This document shows, piece by piece, positions 35,059-43,923 of a DNA stretch of 64,000 nt. The translations under genes were made by a program, and so were the position numbers. The notes under the pieces were generated by a model, which saw nothing but the letters and a program-made list of their open reading frames with translations, did no database searches and was not told where the DNA came from. The DNA lies in contig CAZOLV010000009.1 of NCBI GenBank assembly GCA_964580725.1, positions 1 to 64,000 on the forward strand. Reading direction: 5' to 3'. Positions within the stretch are counted from its first letter, which is position 1, and each line of letters opens with the position of its first letter. The DNA comes from Amarolinea sp964580725 (lineage in GTDB: Bacteria > Chloroflexota > Anaerolineae > SSC4 > Amarolineaceae).

Positions 35059-36588
35059 TTAGTTCGTGCGGGTGCGCCAGCGCCAGATGGACACGCCGGT
35101 CACAGCCACGGCGACGGCAAACATCCAAGCCCAGGTCGTCATGCCATTGCTGGCCGAGACGTCGTCGAGACCAACTGCCGTGGGCGGCGGCTGGCAAGCG
35201 GTGATCGTGACATCGTCCACTTCCCACCACCAGTCCCAGCCGGCGATGTAGTGCCAGCGCACAACCGTGTTGGCGCTCGTGGAGGCGAAGGCGCCTGAGT
35301 AGGTCTTCGGCCCACGGTCATCGGTCGTCCAGGTGTTGAGGTTCCCCCAGGTCGCGCCGCCGTCGGTGCTGAGGTCGAGCGCGCCAGAGTCTGCACTGCC
35401 CAAGTCGTTGTAGTCGTACTTGAAGGACAGGAGCGGATCGGTGTAGCTGGAGAGATTGAGCACCGGCGACCACATTTGGGCATTCATCGCCACACCGCTG
35501 CCGCAGGCGTCGCTGTCGGCGACGGCAAAGAGGCCGCTGCCGCCAGTGAGGTTGCCGCGAGCGCCGGGATCGGTGTTCGTCCAATCAGGGATGCCCGTGC
35601 AGCCGGTCGTGGTGTTCGCCACCACCCAGCCGGCGGGCGGGAAGCTGCCCTCGAAGCCTTCGCTGACCAGTGTCACTTCCGAGTAGCCGGCGGGGCAGCG
35701 CGGCGGGAGCGGCGTGGGCGTGGGGGTCGGAGGCGGCGGGGTCGTCGGTGTGGGAGTGGGGCCGCCGCCAGAGGAGGAACCCTCGATGAGGAACGGCAGG
35801 TCTTGCGGCGCCGCGGCGGTGCCCGAGTCAATCAGGGCGACCCAGCTCGTCAGGTTCCACTGCTGGGCATTGGCGCCGGGCGGGTTCGTCTGGCCAACGA
35901 TGGAAACCGGTGGAACCCACGGGCCGGAGCTGAGCGTGCCGCCGGTCTGCCAGTCGAGCCAGTAGGTGCCGGACGTCAGAACGGTGCCGACCGTGACCAC
36001 CTGGGCCATGATCGGGCGATTGCTGGCCAGGAGGTTGGTGTCAATCGAGCGGTAGATGTTGGTGAACGTCGAGGTGGAGAGGCGATTCGTGGCGGTGTCG
36101 CCAAAGACGACAGCGCCAACGCCTGGCGGACCGTTCCAGATCTGCAGGTTGACGTTGTTGATCGTCGAGGTCGTCGTCGAGCCAGTCTGATAGGCGTAGA
36201 AGGTGACCGTGTTGATCGTCCAAGTTTCGCCGGCCGGAACGGTGAAATCATCGGCCACACGGTAACCGGTGGAGATGGCATGGCCAAATCCATAGATATT
36301 CAGACCGATGGCGGTCTGCAAGGCGCTGGCATCGGCGCCGCCGAAACCGCCGCCCGGATGGGTGACCAGCGGGCCATTATCGAACAGGGTGACGCCTGGG
36401 GCAACGGGCGCATTGGGAACGTTGCGGCCGGGGACGAACTCGACCTTGCCGCCAGAAGGCGACGCTGCGTCCTGTGCATCAGGGCCGGACGAGCTGGTGA
36501 TCGGGCGGGCGCCGGCGAACGGCGCGCTCAGCGCAAGGCTAGCCAGCACAAGAATGGCAAGCACAACGAACAGTCTTGTCTTACGCAT
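35059..36588 (-). CDS. Secreted surface protein with C-terminal membrane anchor
   Basis: This is a 509-residue exported protein. The signal peptide (LFVVLAILVLASLALSAPFAGA) is followed by a beta-rich N-terminal domain (about 45-270), a Pro/Thr linker (PTPTPTTPPPPTPTPTPLPP), and a MAM/cleaved-adhesin-like jelly-roll (about 300-465: EGFEGSFPPAGW, SFKYDYND, DLSTDGGATWGNL, WWWEVDDVTITAC). The C terminus is a hydrophobic helix (TWAWMFAVAVAVTGVSIW) followed by RWRTRTN, a sorting- or anchor-like tail without a recognised LPxTG or PEP motif. The RBS AGGAGG is about 10 nt before ATG 36588. It is probably a cell-surface binding protein; the ligand is unknown. Confidence 0.75.
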   Translation of the reverse strand: MRKTRLFVVLAILVLASLALSAPFAGARPITSSSGPDAQDAASPSGGKVEFVPGRNVPNAPVAPGVTLFDNGPLVTHPGGGFGGADASALQTAIGLNIYGFGHAISTGYRVADDFTVPAGETWTINTVTFYAYQTGSTTTSTINNVNLQIWNGPPGVGAVVFGDTATNRLSTSTFTNIYRSIDTNLLASNRPIMAQVVTVGTVLTSGTYWLDWQTGGTLSSGPWVPPVSIVGQTNPPGANAQQWNLTSWVALIDSGTAAAPQDLPFLIEGSSSGGGPTPTPTTPPPPTPTPTPLPPRCPAGYSEVTLVSEGFEGSFPPAGWVVANTTTGCTGIPDWTNTDPGARGNLTGGSGLFAVADSDACGSGVAMNAQMWSPVLNLSSYTDPLLSFKYDYNDLGSADSGALDLSTDGGATWGNLNTWTTDDRGPKTYSGAFASTSANTVVRWHYIAGWDWWWEVDDVTITACQPPPTAVGLDDVSASNGMTTWAWMFAVAVAVTGVSIWRWRTRTN

Positions 36589-36845
36589 GGTGAAAGAGCC
36601 TCCTCAGTGTGAAAAAACGAAGATCAGCGCCGTGCGGTGAGGATCACCGCCACGGCCCACGGGCAGCAGTCAGACCGCGCCCCTGCGACAGACGAACGAT
36701 GCTGATGATGGGCGGCTAATGCTCCTTTCCAAAACGAGATGTCTTTCAGGACGGCAGCGCGGGGACTGTGCACTGCCCGTCCTGGCCAGAATAGGCTCCT
36801 GCTGTCCGCCTGTGCAGGCAACGAGAATTGCCCGCTGCGGTTTAC

Positions 36846-37523
36846 TCAGGAACGTGCAACGGCCTGCAAGCCGGGGGCGTCCAGGATCAGGATCCGTTTG
36901 CGACCGATCTCGATCAGACCTTGCATCTTAAGGTCGTTCAGAACCTGCGTGGCGGTTTCCCGGTAGGTGCCCACCGTTTCGGCCAGGTCCTGATGCGTCA
37001 AGCCGGTAATATCGTCGCTGGCCTGCTCCGAACGCACCTGCAACAACAGTGAAGCGAGACGGGCCGGAATGCCCTTGAACGCCATGTCTTCGAGTCGTTT
37101 TTCCGCCTCGCGCAGTCGGCGTCCGGTGATCTCCAGAACGCGCAGGGCCACGTGTGGCTTGCCCAGGAACAGGCGTTCCAGGTCGGTGCGACTCATCACG
37201 CAAATCTGACAGTCCTCGCTTGCTTCGGCAAAGGTATTGTGCATCTGCTGGCCCAAGAGCGCCATCTCCCCAAACAGGGTGCCTGGCCCGAGCGTTGTGA
37301 TGACCAGCTTCTTTCCTTCGGCTGAAATACGGTACAATTGCACTTTGCCCGTCTTCAGAATGAAGAGCACCTCGCCTGTCTCTTCAGGCCGAAAGAAGAC
37401 TTTGCCTTTCTGAACCTGACTGATCGTTGTGATGCGATCAATCTCTTGAATTTCACGGGGCGACAGACCTTGGAAGATCTCCAGCTCCGACAGATAACCA
37501 ATTTTGTCGCGTGGTACAGACAT
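36846..37523 (-). CDS. Crp/Fnr-family transcriptional regulator
   Basis: This is a 225-residue regulator. An N-terminal cyclic-nucleotide-binding-like barrel (about 15-130: GKVFFRPEETGEVLFILKTG in outline, GTLFGEMALLG) leads through a long dimer helix to a winged helix (about 165-215) with GLTHQDLAETVGTYRETATQVLNDL as recognition region. The barrel lacks the typical R-S pair of the cAMP site, and the N-terminal Fe-S cysteines of Fnr are absent, so the effector is unknown. It is divergent from the tetraheme lipoprotein gene 202 bp away, which it may regulate. Confidence 0.9.
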   Translation of the reverse strand: MSVPRDKIGYLSELEIFQGLSPREIQEIDRITTISQVQKGKVFFRPEETGEVLFILKTGKVQLYRISAEGKKLVITTLGPGTLFGEMALLGQQMHNTFAEASEDCQICVMSRTDLERLFLGKPHVALRVLEITGRRLREAEKRLEDMAFKGIPARLASLLLQVRSEQASDDITGLTHQDLAETVGTYRETATQVLNDLKMQGLIEIGRKRILILDAPGLQAVARS

Positions 37524-37725
37524 CTTCTATCCCGTCGGAAGCAGGGTCGTGACATCATGATGATGGCAGGTGATGATGGGCCATTATACTCAACTACGCC
37601 CCGTAATGCAAACGGTGAAGGTCACGCGCAGCAATTTGGATTTTTCGATACAGTCCGGGTAGAATCGAACTGGAGAGACGATATCCCCCTGCGGTCCTAC
37701 CGGAGCCTACCGGAGAATATATGTC

Positions 37726-38196
37726 ATGAATACCCATGTGCGCCGGGCAGCGTGGGCGCTGATGGTCATCGTCCTGCTGACCGCCTGCGCCGGCCCGACC
37801 CGGCAGCCGACCGCCGCGTCGGTCATCGCATCGCCCGGCCCGGCGGCGACGAGCCGGCTGCCGCTGGTTCCCCATCCCCTGGCCGAATTTGCCGACTGCA
37901 CCGCCTGTCACAACCCGCGCAGTTCGGTTCCCATTCCCGCCAACCATGCGCTCTACACCCGCGCCGACTGCCTGCGTTGTCATTGGCTGACGTTCACCCC
38001 TGCGCCAGATGTGACGCCAACGCCGCAGCCGCTGCCGCACAGCGTGGCGGGGCGCGAAACCTGCTCGCTTTGCCATACGGGGGGGCGGCTGGATTTGCCC
38101 GCCGATCACCGGGAGTATCGGGACGAAAAATGCCTGGAGTGTCACACGGAGCCGGCGGTCAGTCCCGCCCCTGGCCCAACCCCCGCCGGCCGCTGA
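37726..38196 (+). CDS. Small tetraheme cytochrome c lipoprotein
   Basis: This exported protein of 156 residues has a lipobox LLTAC (C21). Four c-type heme motifs are visible: CTACH, CLRCH, CSLCH and CLECH. Additional His residues (PHPLAEF, PANHALY, LPHSV, PADHREY), one before each CxxCH, are well placed as distal ligands for bis-His hemes. The layout of two similar halves suggests an internal duplication. It is likely an extracytoplasmic electron-transfer protein, but no oxidase, reductase or quinol partner is next to it. The Crp/Fnr gene divergent from it suggests redox or energy-state control. Confidence 0.85.
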   Translation: MNTHVRRAAWALMVIVLLTACAGPTRQPTAASVIASPGPAATSRLPLVPHPLAEFADCTACHNPRSSVPIPANHALYTRADCLRCHWLTFTPAPDVTPTPQPLPHSVAGRETCSLCHTGGRLDLPADHREYRDEKCLECHTEPAVSPAPGPTPAGR

Positions 38197-38223
38197 ACGG
38201 CGCGCCTGGTGCTGGCCGGCCCC

Positions 38224-38937
38224 TCAGCGTTGGAAATCTACGAAGCTGTAGCCCACGCCCCGCTCGTTCATGATGTAGCGTGGATGAGCGGGGTCCGGCT
38301 CGATCTTCTGGCGCAGATAGGTGATGTAGACGCGCAACAATTGATGCTCGTCGCGGTATTCCGGCCCCCACACGCGCGCCATCAGCGTTTCACGCGGCAC
38401 GATGCGCCCTGCATTTTGCACCAGATGATACAGCAGGCGATATTCGGTGGGACGCAGCCTGCTGCGCTGGCCGGCCACGATCACCTCGCGCCGCTCAAGG
38501 TCAATACTCAAACGATCGTCCACCCGCACCAGCTCCTGCGCCGACAGGCCGCGCTCCTCGGTGCGCCGCAACACCGCACGGATGCGACTCATCAGCTCTT
38601 GCGGATCGAACGGCTTGGTCACATAGTCATCGGCGCCCAAATCGAGGCCGTGGATGCGATCGCTCACCTCTGCCTTGACCGTGAGCATGATCACAGGCGC
38701 CGATGAGATTTCACGCAGCAGGTGCAGTGTCTCGAAACCGTCCATCTGCGGCATCGCCACATCCATGATGACCAGATTGGGCAAGTCCTCGCGCACGCGA
38801 TCGAGCGCCTGAAAGCCATCCGCCGCCTCGATCACCTCGAAGCCTTCCAGCTCCAGATTCATGCGCACCATGCGCCGTATGCGCGCCTCATCGTCCACCA
38901 CCAGAATGCGCAACCGTTCAGCGCCCGCCGTTGCCAT
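38224..38937 (-). CDS. OmpR-family response regulator
   Basis: This is a 237-residue regulator. The receiver domain has ILVVDDEARIRRMV, phosphoacceptor D in LVIMDVAMPQMDG and K in DYVTKPFDPQELMSRI. The winged helix has SRLRPTEYRLLYHLVQNAG and LLRVYITYLRQKIEPDP. ATG 38937 (GGAG upstream) is chosen over an upstream extension inside the kinase gene. It follows the GAF-PAS kinase by 19 bp, so the two form an operon with the sensor first. Confidence 0.92.
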   Translation of the reverse strand: MATAGAERLRILVVDDEARIRRMVRMNLELEGFEVIEAADGFQALDRVREDLPNLVIMDVAMPQMDGFETLHLLREISSAPVIMLTVKAEVSDRIHGLDLGADDYVTKPFDPQELMSRIRAVLRRTEERGLSAQELVRVDDRLSIDLERREVIVAGQRSRLRPTEYRLLYHLVQNAGRIVPRETLMARVWGPEYRDEHQLLRVYITYLRQKIEPDPAHPRYIMNERGVGYSFVDFQR

Positions 38938-38956
38938 ACCGTCTCCTACTCCTACT

Positions 38957-40567
38957 CTACTCCCTACTTTCCACTCTCTCCACCGGCAGCGTGAAGAAGA
39001 ACGTACTGCCCCTGTCCGGCTCGCTGCGCACCCAGATGCGCCCATTGTGCGCCTCGATGATCGCTTTGCACAGGAAGAGACCCAGGCCGGCCCCCTGCGT
39101 CTTGCGCCGCAGGCTGGAATCTACCCGGTAGAAACGCTGAAACAGGCGCTCCTGCTCACGCGGCGGAATGCCGATACCCTGATCGGCCACGTAAATCGTC
39201 AGCAAATGGCGCTGTGCGTCGCGCCAGCCGCCAATGCGCACCACCCCGCCGTCGGGCGAGTATTTGATGGCGTTGTGGATCAGGTTGTTCAGCACCTGGC
39301 GCAGCCGTTCGGCGTCGCCGCGCGCTGGTGGAAAGCCAGGCTCGAAATCGAGTTCGAAGGTGTGTTTGTCGGTCTGGCGCTTGAACCCCTCCACCAGGCG
39401 CGTCGCCAGGCCTGGCAAGTCCACCGCGGCCAGCTCCAATTCCAGAACCCCGGCCTGCACGCGCGAGGCGTCGAGCAGATTATCTACCAGGGCGTTCAAG
39501 CGGTCGGCCTCTTCCTCGATCACCGTCAGGCTGTCGCGGGCGGTCGCCACATCCCACTGGGCGTCGGCCCGACGCAACGTGCTGGCATAGCCCTTGATGA
39601 GCGACACTGGCGTCTTCAGTTCGTGCGTGATGACCGAAATGAAGGTGTTCTTCATCTCTTCCGCTTCACGAAAGCGTGAAATGTCCACCACGTTGACGAT
39701 GATCTGCTGCAGGGCGCCCCGCTCATCGCCAGCCGGCTCGTCCGCCGGTTGGGCAAAGAGCGGCGTATAGGTCACGCCGACGGTGATGCGCGAGCCGCCA
39801 GCCCGCACCAGATCGCCCTCGATGCTGAGCGCGCTGCGCCCACCAAAATCGAGCGGCGCCGTTGCATCCTGACACAAATCGGCCCCCCTGACGTTTTCCA
39901 GCGTCAGAACCTTGTAGCAGGGCTGGCCCTGCGCCGCTTCCGGCGACCAGCCGGTCATCGCCGCCAGCGCCCGGTTGATGACCTCGATCTTGCGGTCGGG
40001 TGTCAAGATCATCACGCCGTCGGCGCTGTTCTGAATGATGGTGTCGAGCCGGCGGCGCTGATCGTCAATGGCCTGATAGAGCCGGGCGTTGCGCACCGCA
40101 ATGGCGGCCTGATCGGCAAAGTCTTGCAGCACCTGGCGGTCGTTGGTCGAAAAGGCCGCGCTGCCGCTGCGAAAGATGTAGATCAGACCGAGCAGGTCTT
40201 GATTGACCAGCAGCGGCAGCGCCACCACCTGGCGCAGCAGCAGGCCGGTGGCGGTGGAAACGAGGTGCAATTTCAGCGAAAGATCGGGGATCGTCAGGGC
40301 GCGCTCCAGAGGATTGGCGGAACGCCGAATGTCCCGCAGCAGCGGGTCGAACAGAGGCAGCAGGCGGGCCGAGAGGCCATAGTATGCCTCGACGCCGAAA
40401 CTGCCGTTGCGCCGATCCAGGGCGATCAGGCCGACCTCGCCCTGCACCATCTCGGCGGCGGCGCTGAGAATCAGGCGCAGCAGCGAGGGCAGGTCGAGGT
40501 TGGAAGTCATCGCCCGCACGATCTTGAGCAGGTAGCTGCGCTGGCGCAGCTCGTAGGTGGTCAACAT
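38957..40567 (-). CDS. GAF-PAS sensor histidine kinase
   Basis: This is a 536-residue kinase with no clear membrane helix, so probably cytosolic. The GAF domain is about 25-165 (LILSAAAEMVQGEVGLIALD, FADQAAIAVRNARLYQAI). The PAS domain is about 178-300 (IIQNSADGVMILTPDRKIEVINRALAAMTGW in outline), with two Cys residues at PCYKV and DLCQD. HisKA has VITHELKTPVSLIKGYAS. The ATPase domain has NLIHNAIKYSPDG and GAGLGLFLCKAIIEAHNG. Its regulator gene follows at once. The promoter ends only a few bases before the start codon (see 40574-40602), so the mRNA may be leaderless. Confidence 0.92.
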   Translation of the reverse strand: MLTTYELRQRSYLLKIVRAMTSNLDLPSLLRLILSAAAEMVQGEVGLIALDRRNGSFGVEAYYGLSARLLPLFDPLLRDIRRSANPLERALTIPDLSLKLHLVSTATGLLLRQVVALPLLVNQDLLGLIYIFRSGSAAFSTNDRQVLQDFADQAAIAVRNARLYQAIDDQRRRLDTIIQNSADGVMILTPDRKIEVINRALAAMTGWSPEAAQGQPCYKVLTLENVRGADLCQDATAPLDFGGRSALSIEGDLVRAGGSRITVGVTYTPLFAQPADEPAGDERGALQQIIVNVVDISRFREAEEMKNTFISVITHELKTPVSLIKGYASTLRRADAQWDVATARDSLTVIEEEADRLNALVDNLLDASRVQAGVLELELAAVDLPGLATRLVEGFKRQTDKHTFELDFEPGFPPARGDAERLRQVLNNLIHNAIKYSPDGGVVRIGGWRDAQRHLLTIYVADQGIGIPPREQERLFQRFYRVDSSLRRKTQGAGLGLFLCKAIIEAHNGRIWVRSEPDRGSTFFFTLPVERVESRE

Positions 40568-40573
40568 GGCCCA

Positions 40574-40602
40574 ATCTTAACAAACGGGCGGGCAAATGTC
40601 AA
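40574..40602 (-). promoter_or_regulatory. Promoter of the GAF-PAS kinase; probable leaderless start
   Basis: On the minus strand a -35 TTGACA (40602-40597) and a -10 TAAGAT (40579-40574) are 17 bp apart. The expected start point is about 40567, which is the A of the ATG. There is no Shine-Dalgarno sequence between. Confidence 0.7.
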
Positions 40603-40640
40603 AGGTTTCCGGGTGAGACCGGCATCTGCGGGCTGACGTG

Positions 40641-41543
40641 CTACAGCGGCAGCCCCAACTGCGCCGCCAACGACCGTAGGCCGGCGGCGGTGGGGGCGAT
40701 GCCGGGGGCGTGATGCAGTTCCCAGGTCTCTATGTGCACGACGGTTGCGTCAGGCTCCAGGCGAACAAGCGGGCCGAGAGTTTCCAGCTCCAGAAAGCGA
40801 TCCCAGACGTAGACCTCGCAATTGCTCTGCAAATCGGGGTGGGGCAGGCCAGGCTGTGGGCTGAAACGCTTGACGAAGAAGCTGTCGCCGAGGAGATAGC
40901 CGATCCAGCCGGCGTGAGCGAAGCAGCCGATCTTGAACGGCCCTGCGCCCACCTGACCGGCGATCAGGATCAGGTCGTCAGTGAGATGCAGGCGCGGGTC
41001 GTTCAGCCCGGCGTAGGGCCAGAAGGCCAGGCTGCGGTTGGGCAGGTAAGGCGAAGGAGCGGGCGCCAGGCGCGGCAGCACGGCCACGCCGCCCAACGGC
41101 GCCTGGGTGATGGCCCACGGCGCCAGCTCCAGCGGCCACAGGGTGGCGTTAGTGAGGGTGTGCCGCACGGTCAACGCCGGCCGATCAGTCGCCAGGCGCA
41201 CCTCTATGCCCTTCAGCACGCCGGCGGGGCCAGCCTGCAATTGGCGCAACCGCACGCCGTCTGGCAGCTCTTCCACGCTCAGCCCGTCCGGGGCATCTGG
41301 CAGATAGGTGCGCGGGAACGCCTCGGGCGCATGCCACAGGCGATGTCCGCCGTAGAGATGAGAAACCCCGTGCGGCGTTTGCCAGACGATGTCGGGCGTT
41401 TCCGCCAGCAGGTTGACGTTCGAAGCGGCCGCCAACAGGCGCACCAGCCGCGGCCCGGCCCCGGTCAGGTAGTCCACGCGCAGGTGCGCGTTGGCCAGGC
41501 TGTGCGCCGGCAGCCCATGAAAATCGTGATGCGATCTCTCCAT
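40641..41543 (-). CDS. Mutarotase-fold protein (DUF4380-like)
   Basis: This is a 300-residue cytosolic protein. The sequence (LRVDYLTGAGPRLVRLLAA, LYGGHRLWHAPEAFPRTYLPD, VRHTLTNATLWPLELAPWAIT, FKIGCFAHAGWIGYL, CEVYVWDRFLELETLGP) resembles galactose-mutarotase-like beta-sandwich proteins grouped as DUF4380. Such proteins bind or epimerise sugars, but no substrate can be assigned. It stands alone between two sensor/regulator pairs on the same strand. ATG 41543 is used. Confidence 0.65.
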   Translation of the reverse strand: MERSHHDFHGLPAHSLANAHLRVDYLTGAGPRLVRLLAAASNVNLLAETPDIVWQTPHGVSHLYGGHRLWHAPEAFPRTYLPDAPDGLSVEELPDGVRLRQLQAGPAGVLKGIEVRLATDRPALTVRHTLTNATLWPLELAPWAITQAPLGGVAVLPRLAPAPSPYLPNRSLAFWPYAGLNDPRLHLTDDLILIAGQVGAGPFKIGCFAHAGWIGYLLGDSFFVKRFSPQPGLPHPDLQSNCEVYVWDRFLELETLGPLVRLEPDATVVHIETWELHHAPGIAPTAAGLRSLAAQLGLPL

Positions 41544-41617
41544 GCGTAATGCCGTTGATCCTCCCTGTCTTCCTTCGGTCTATGATTGTCGTCGTTGTGC
41601 TGGTGCGTCCCGCGCCG

Positions 41618-43045
41618 TCAGGCGGCCGGCCAGCGCAGGGTCACGACGCTGCCTTGACCCACGACGCTGGTCAGCGCGATCGTTCCGCCCATGCCTTCGG
41701 TCAGGGCTTTGGCAATCGGCAGCCCCAGGCCAAAGCCGGGGATTGCGGCCGTATCTTCGCCCCGGTAGAAGCGGTCGAAGACGCGCGCCAGTTGGTCGGG
41801 CGCGATGCCCTGCCCATGGTCCTGCACCCAGATTTGCACCTCAGCGCCGTCGCGCCGCGCCCGCACCTCGACGGCGCCGGCGGAGTGTTTGAGCGCATTG
41901 TCGAGCAGGATCAACAGCACCTGTTTGCAGGCGTCACGGTCTGCCAGCACGCTGAGATCGGGCGCAATCTCCAGGCCGATTGTGCGCTGTGCGTACATTT
42001 GACTGGCCTGACGTACGGCCAGCGCACAGAGCGGCGGCAACGCCAGCGGCTCTTTGCGCAGCGTGCGCCGGGCGTCGGCGCGCGCCAGCTCCAGCAGGTC
42101 GTTGACCAGGCGGATCAAGCGATCGCTTTCTTCCACCATATCGGCCAGAATGTCGGCCTGTTCGGCGGGCGGGGCAGGCGGGTGGCGGCGCAGCAGGCCC
42201 AGGTTGCCGCGCAAGGTGGTGAGGGGGGTGCGCAGTTCATGCGACACATCGGCCACGAAACTGCGCTGCATTTGCAAAGCCTTTTCCACCTGCTCGTAGG
42301 CCTCCTGCAACCCGGCCAGCATCTGGTTGAAGGTGCTGGCCAGGCGCCCGACTTCATCCGGCGGACCGTGATAGGCCACCCGGCGGCTGAAATCACGCTC
42401 GTCGCCGATTGCCTGGGCGGTTTGGGTCAGGCGGTGGATGGGGCGCAGGGTGAAGCTGGAGAGCGCCCACCCGGCGCCGAAGGCAAGCACGATGGTGAGC
42501 AAGCCGGCGGTCGTCAGTGTAGTCGCCAGAGATTCGAGGGTGCGGTCGCGTTCGGTCAATGTGCGCGCCACTTGAATGATGTAGACGATGCGCCCATCCT
42601 GCACGATGGGGCGGCTGTAGATCAACATGTTTTCGCCGTCTATCTCGGCGCTTTCCCACCACTCCTGCTGCGCCTGGACGGCGGCGAGACCTGCGGTGCT
42701 GAGGGGCAGGGCATCTTCGGTCCGGCCAAAGGGACTGGCGATCAGATTGCCGTTGGCGTCGAGGATGCGGGCAATCTCACGTTCGGGCAGCGCCCGGAAC
42801 GCTTGCTCACCGGAAAACTGATCGAAGGGCTTGGGAGGCGGCGGGTTGGCGTCACGCGCCGGGGCATCCGGAGAGATGCGCCGCGTCGCTTCGCTCAGCT
42901 TGCCGCTGCTGATGACCAGATCACGCTTGAGCGAAGTCAGCGTGTCTTGCGCCTGAACGGAGTAGAGGGCCGCGCCAAAGACGATCAGGGTCACGGCCAG
43001 GATCGCGCTGTAGAGCAGCGTCAAACGGAGTCGAATAGACATCAT
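41618..43045 (-). CDS. Sensor histidine kinase (HAMP type)
   Basis: This is a 475-residue membrane kinase. Helix 1 is LLYSAILAVTLIVFGAALY, an extracytoplasmic domain (about 30-165) follows, and helix 2 is TTAGLLTIVLAFGAGWALSS. HAMP (FTLRPIHRLTQTAQAIGD), phosphoacceptor ADVSHELRTPLTTLRG and the ATPase domain (ILLDNALKHSAG, DHGQGIAPDQLARVFDRFYRG, GFGLGLPIAKALTEGMGG) come next. ATG 43045 overlaps the stop of its regulator gene as ATGA, so both are co-translated. The pair faces the VTC operon across a region of 11-bp repeats and may control it. Confidence 0.92.
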   Translation of the reverse strand: MMSIRLRLTLLYSAILAVTLIVFGAALYSVQAQDTLTSLKRDLVISSGKLSEATRRISPDAPARDANPPPPKPFDQFSGEQAFRALPEREIARILDANGNLIASPFGRTEDALPLSTAGLAAVQAQQEWWESAEIDGENMLIYSRPIVQDGRIVYIIQVARTLTERDRTLESLATTLTTAGLLTIVLAFGAGWALSSFTLRPIHRLTQTAQAIGDERDFSRRVAYHGPPDEVGRLASTFNQMLAGLQEAYEQVEKALQMQRSFVADVSHELRTPLTTLRGNLGLLRRHPPAPPAEQADILADMVEESDRLIRLVNDLLELARADARRTLRKEPLALPPLCALAVRQASQMYAQRTIGLEIAPDLSVLADRDACKQVLLILLDNALKHSAGAVEVRARRDGAEVQIWVQDHGQGIAPDQLARVFDRFYRGEDTAAIPGFGLGLPIAKALTEGMGGTIALTSVVGQGSVVTLRWPAA

Positions 43046-43719
43046 TCCTCACGCAACACATAACCAACGCCGCGCACCGTCTGAATCAGGCGCGGGCCGC
43101 CGCCCGCTTCGAGTTTGCGGCGCAAATAGCCGACGTAGATTTCTAACACATTGTCATCGCCGCCAAAGTCATAGCCCCAGACCTCGCTGAGGATTTGGTC
43201 GCGTTCGAGCACCTGGCGGGAGTGACGCAGGAAGAGGTGCAGCAGCTTGAACTCTGTCACCGTCAGGTTGAGCAGCAGATCGCCGCGGCGCGCCTCGCGG
43301 GTGGAGGGGTCGAGCGAGAGATCGGCGTAGGCAACACGCTGGCTGCCCGCTTTGATTTCGGCGCGGCGCAGCATGGCGTGTACCCGCGCCACCAGTTCGG
43401 CGGGGGCAAACGGCTTGACCAGATAATCGTCGGCGCCGCTTTCCAGCCCTTCCACCCTGTTTTCGATGGCGTCGCGGGCGGTCAGCATCAGGATCATGGT
43501 CTGATTCTGCTCGGCACGCAGCTTGCGCACCAGCGCCAGCCCATCCATCTTGGGCATCATCCAGTCCACGATGATGAGATCGGGCGCGTGGTCGGCCAGC
43601 AGGGCCAACGCTTCCAGCCCATTGCCAGCCGCCAACACGTTCAGGTTTTCGTACACCAGCGTGCGCTGCAGCATCTTCAATAGTTTCGGGTCATCATCCA
43701 CGATCAGTGCTGTCGCCAT
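43042..43719 (-). CDS. OmpR-family response regulator
   Basis: This is a 225-residue regulator. Receiver: ALIVDDDPKLLKML, phosphoacceptor D in LIIVDWMMPKMDG, K in DYLVKPFAPAELVARV. Winged helix: LNLTVTEFKLLHLFLRHS and DDNVLEIYVGYLRRKLEAGGG, ending TVRGVGYVLREE. It is first in the operon with the HAMP kinase. The intergenic region upstream carries CTGTGAA direct repeats and TCnCAG repeats at 11-bp spacing, suggesting autoregulation and control of the divergent VTC genes. Confidence 0.93.
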   Translation of the reverse strand: MATALIVDDDPKLLKMLQRTLVYENLNVLAAGNGLEALALLADHAPDLIIVDWMMPKMDGLALVRKLRAEQNQTMILMLTARDAIENRVEGLESGADDYLVKPFAPAELVARVHAMLRRAEIKAGSQRVAYADLSLDPSTREARRGDLLLNLTVTEFKLLHLFLRHSRQVLERDQILSEVWGYDFGGDDNVLEIYVGYLRRKLEAGGGPRLIQTVRGVGYVLREE

Positions 43720-43816
43720 TTTTCGCTCTCTCGCTCTCTCGCTCTCTTGCTCGAACCGTCCGGTCTGCGCTGAGCGGCGCCAGGCGAGACCGGCTCTGCC
43801 TTGTTTCCTGACGATG

Positions 43817-43909
43817 ACGATACAACCGGCGGCTGTGAAATCGCTGTGAACGCGCCGCAGTAGGCCGTTTTCTCAGCATTTTCACAGCCCGGTCTTGGCT
43901 TTCTCACAG
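43817..43909. promoter_or_regulatory. Divergent control region with 11-bp-spaced direct repeats
   Basis: CTGTGAA occurs at 43833 and 43844 (11 bp apart). In the opposite orientation, hexamers TCTCAG, TCACAG, TCTTGG and TCACAG start at 43871, 43882, 43893 and 43904, exactly 11 bp apart. TTCACAG is the reverse complement of CTGTGAA, so one protein could bind both arrays. A -10-like TATCGT (43822-43817, minus) for the regulator gene follows the first array. This is the pattern of OmpR-family sites. Confidence 0.6.
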
Positions 43910-43923
43910 GTAAGAAAGATAGC

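Noticed and set aside
37600..37640. Possible CRP/FNR palindrome (GTGAAGGTCAC) upstream of the tetraheme gene
   Set aside because: The half-sites are separated by 3 bp rather than the 6 bp (CRP) or 4 bp (FNR) expected, so it was not called as a site.
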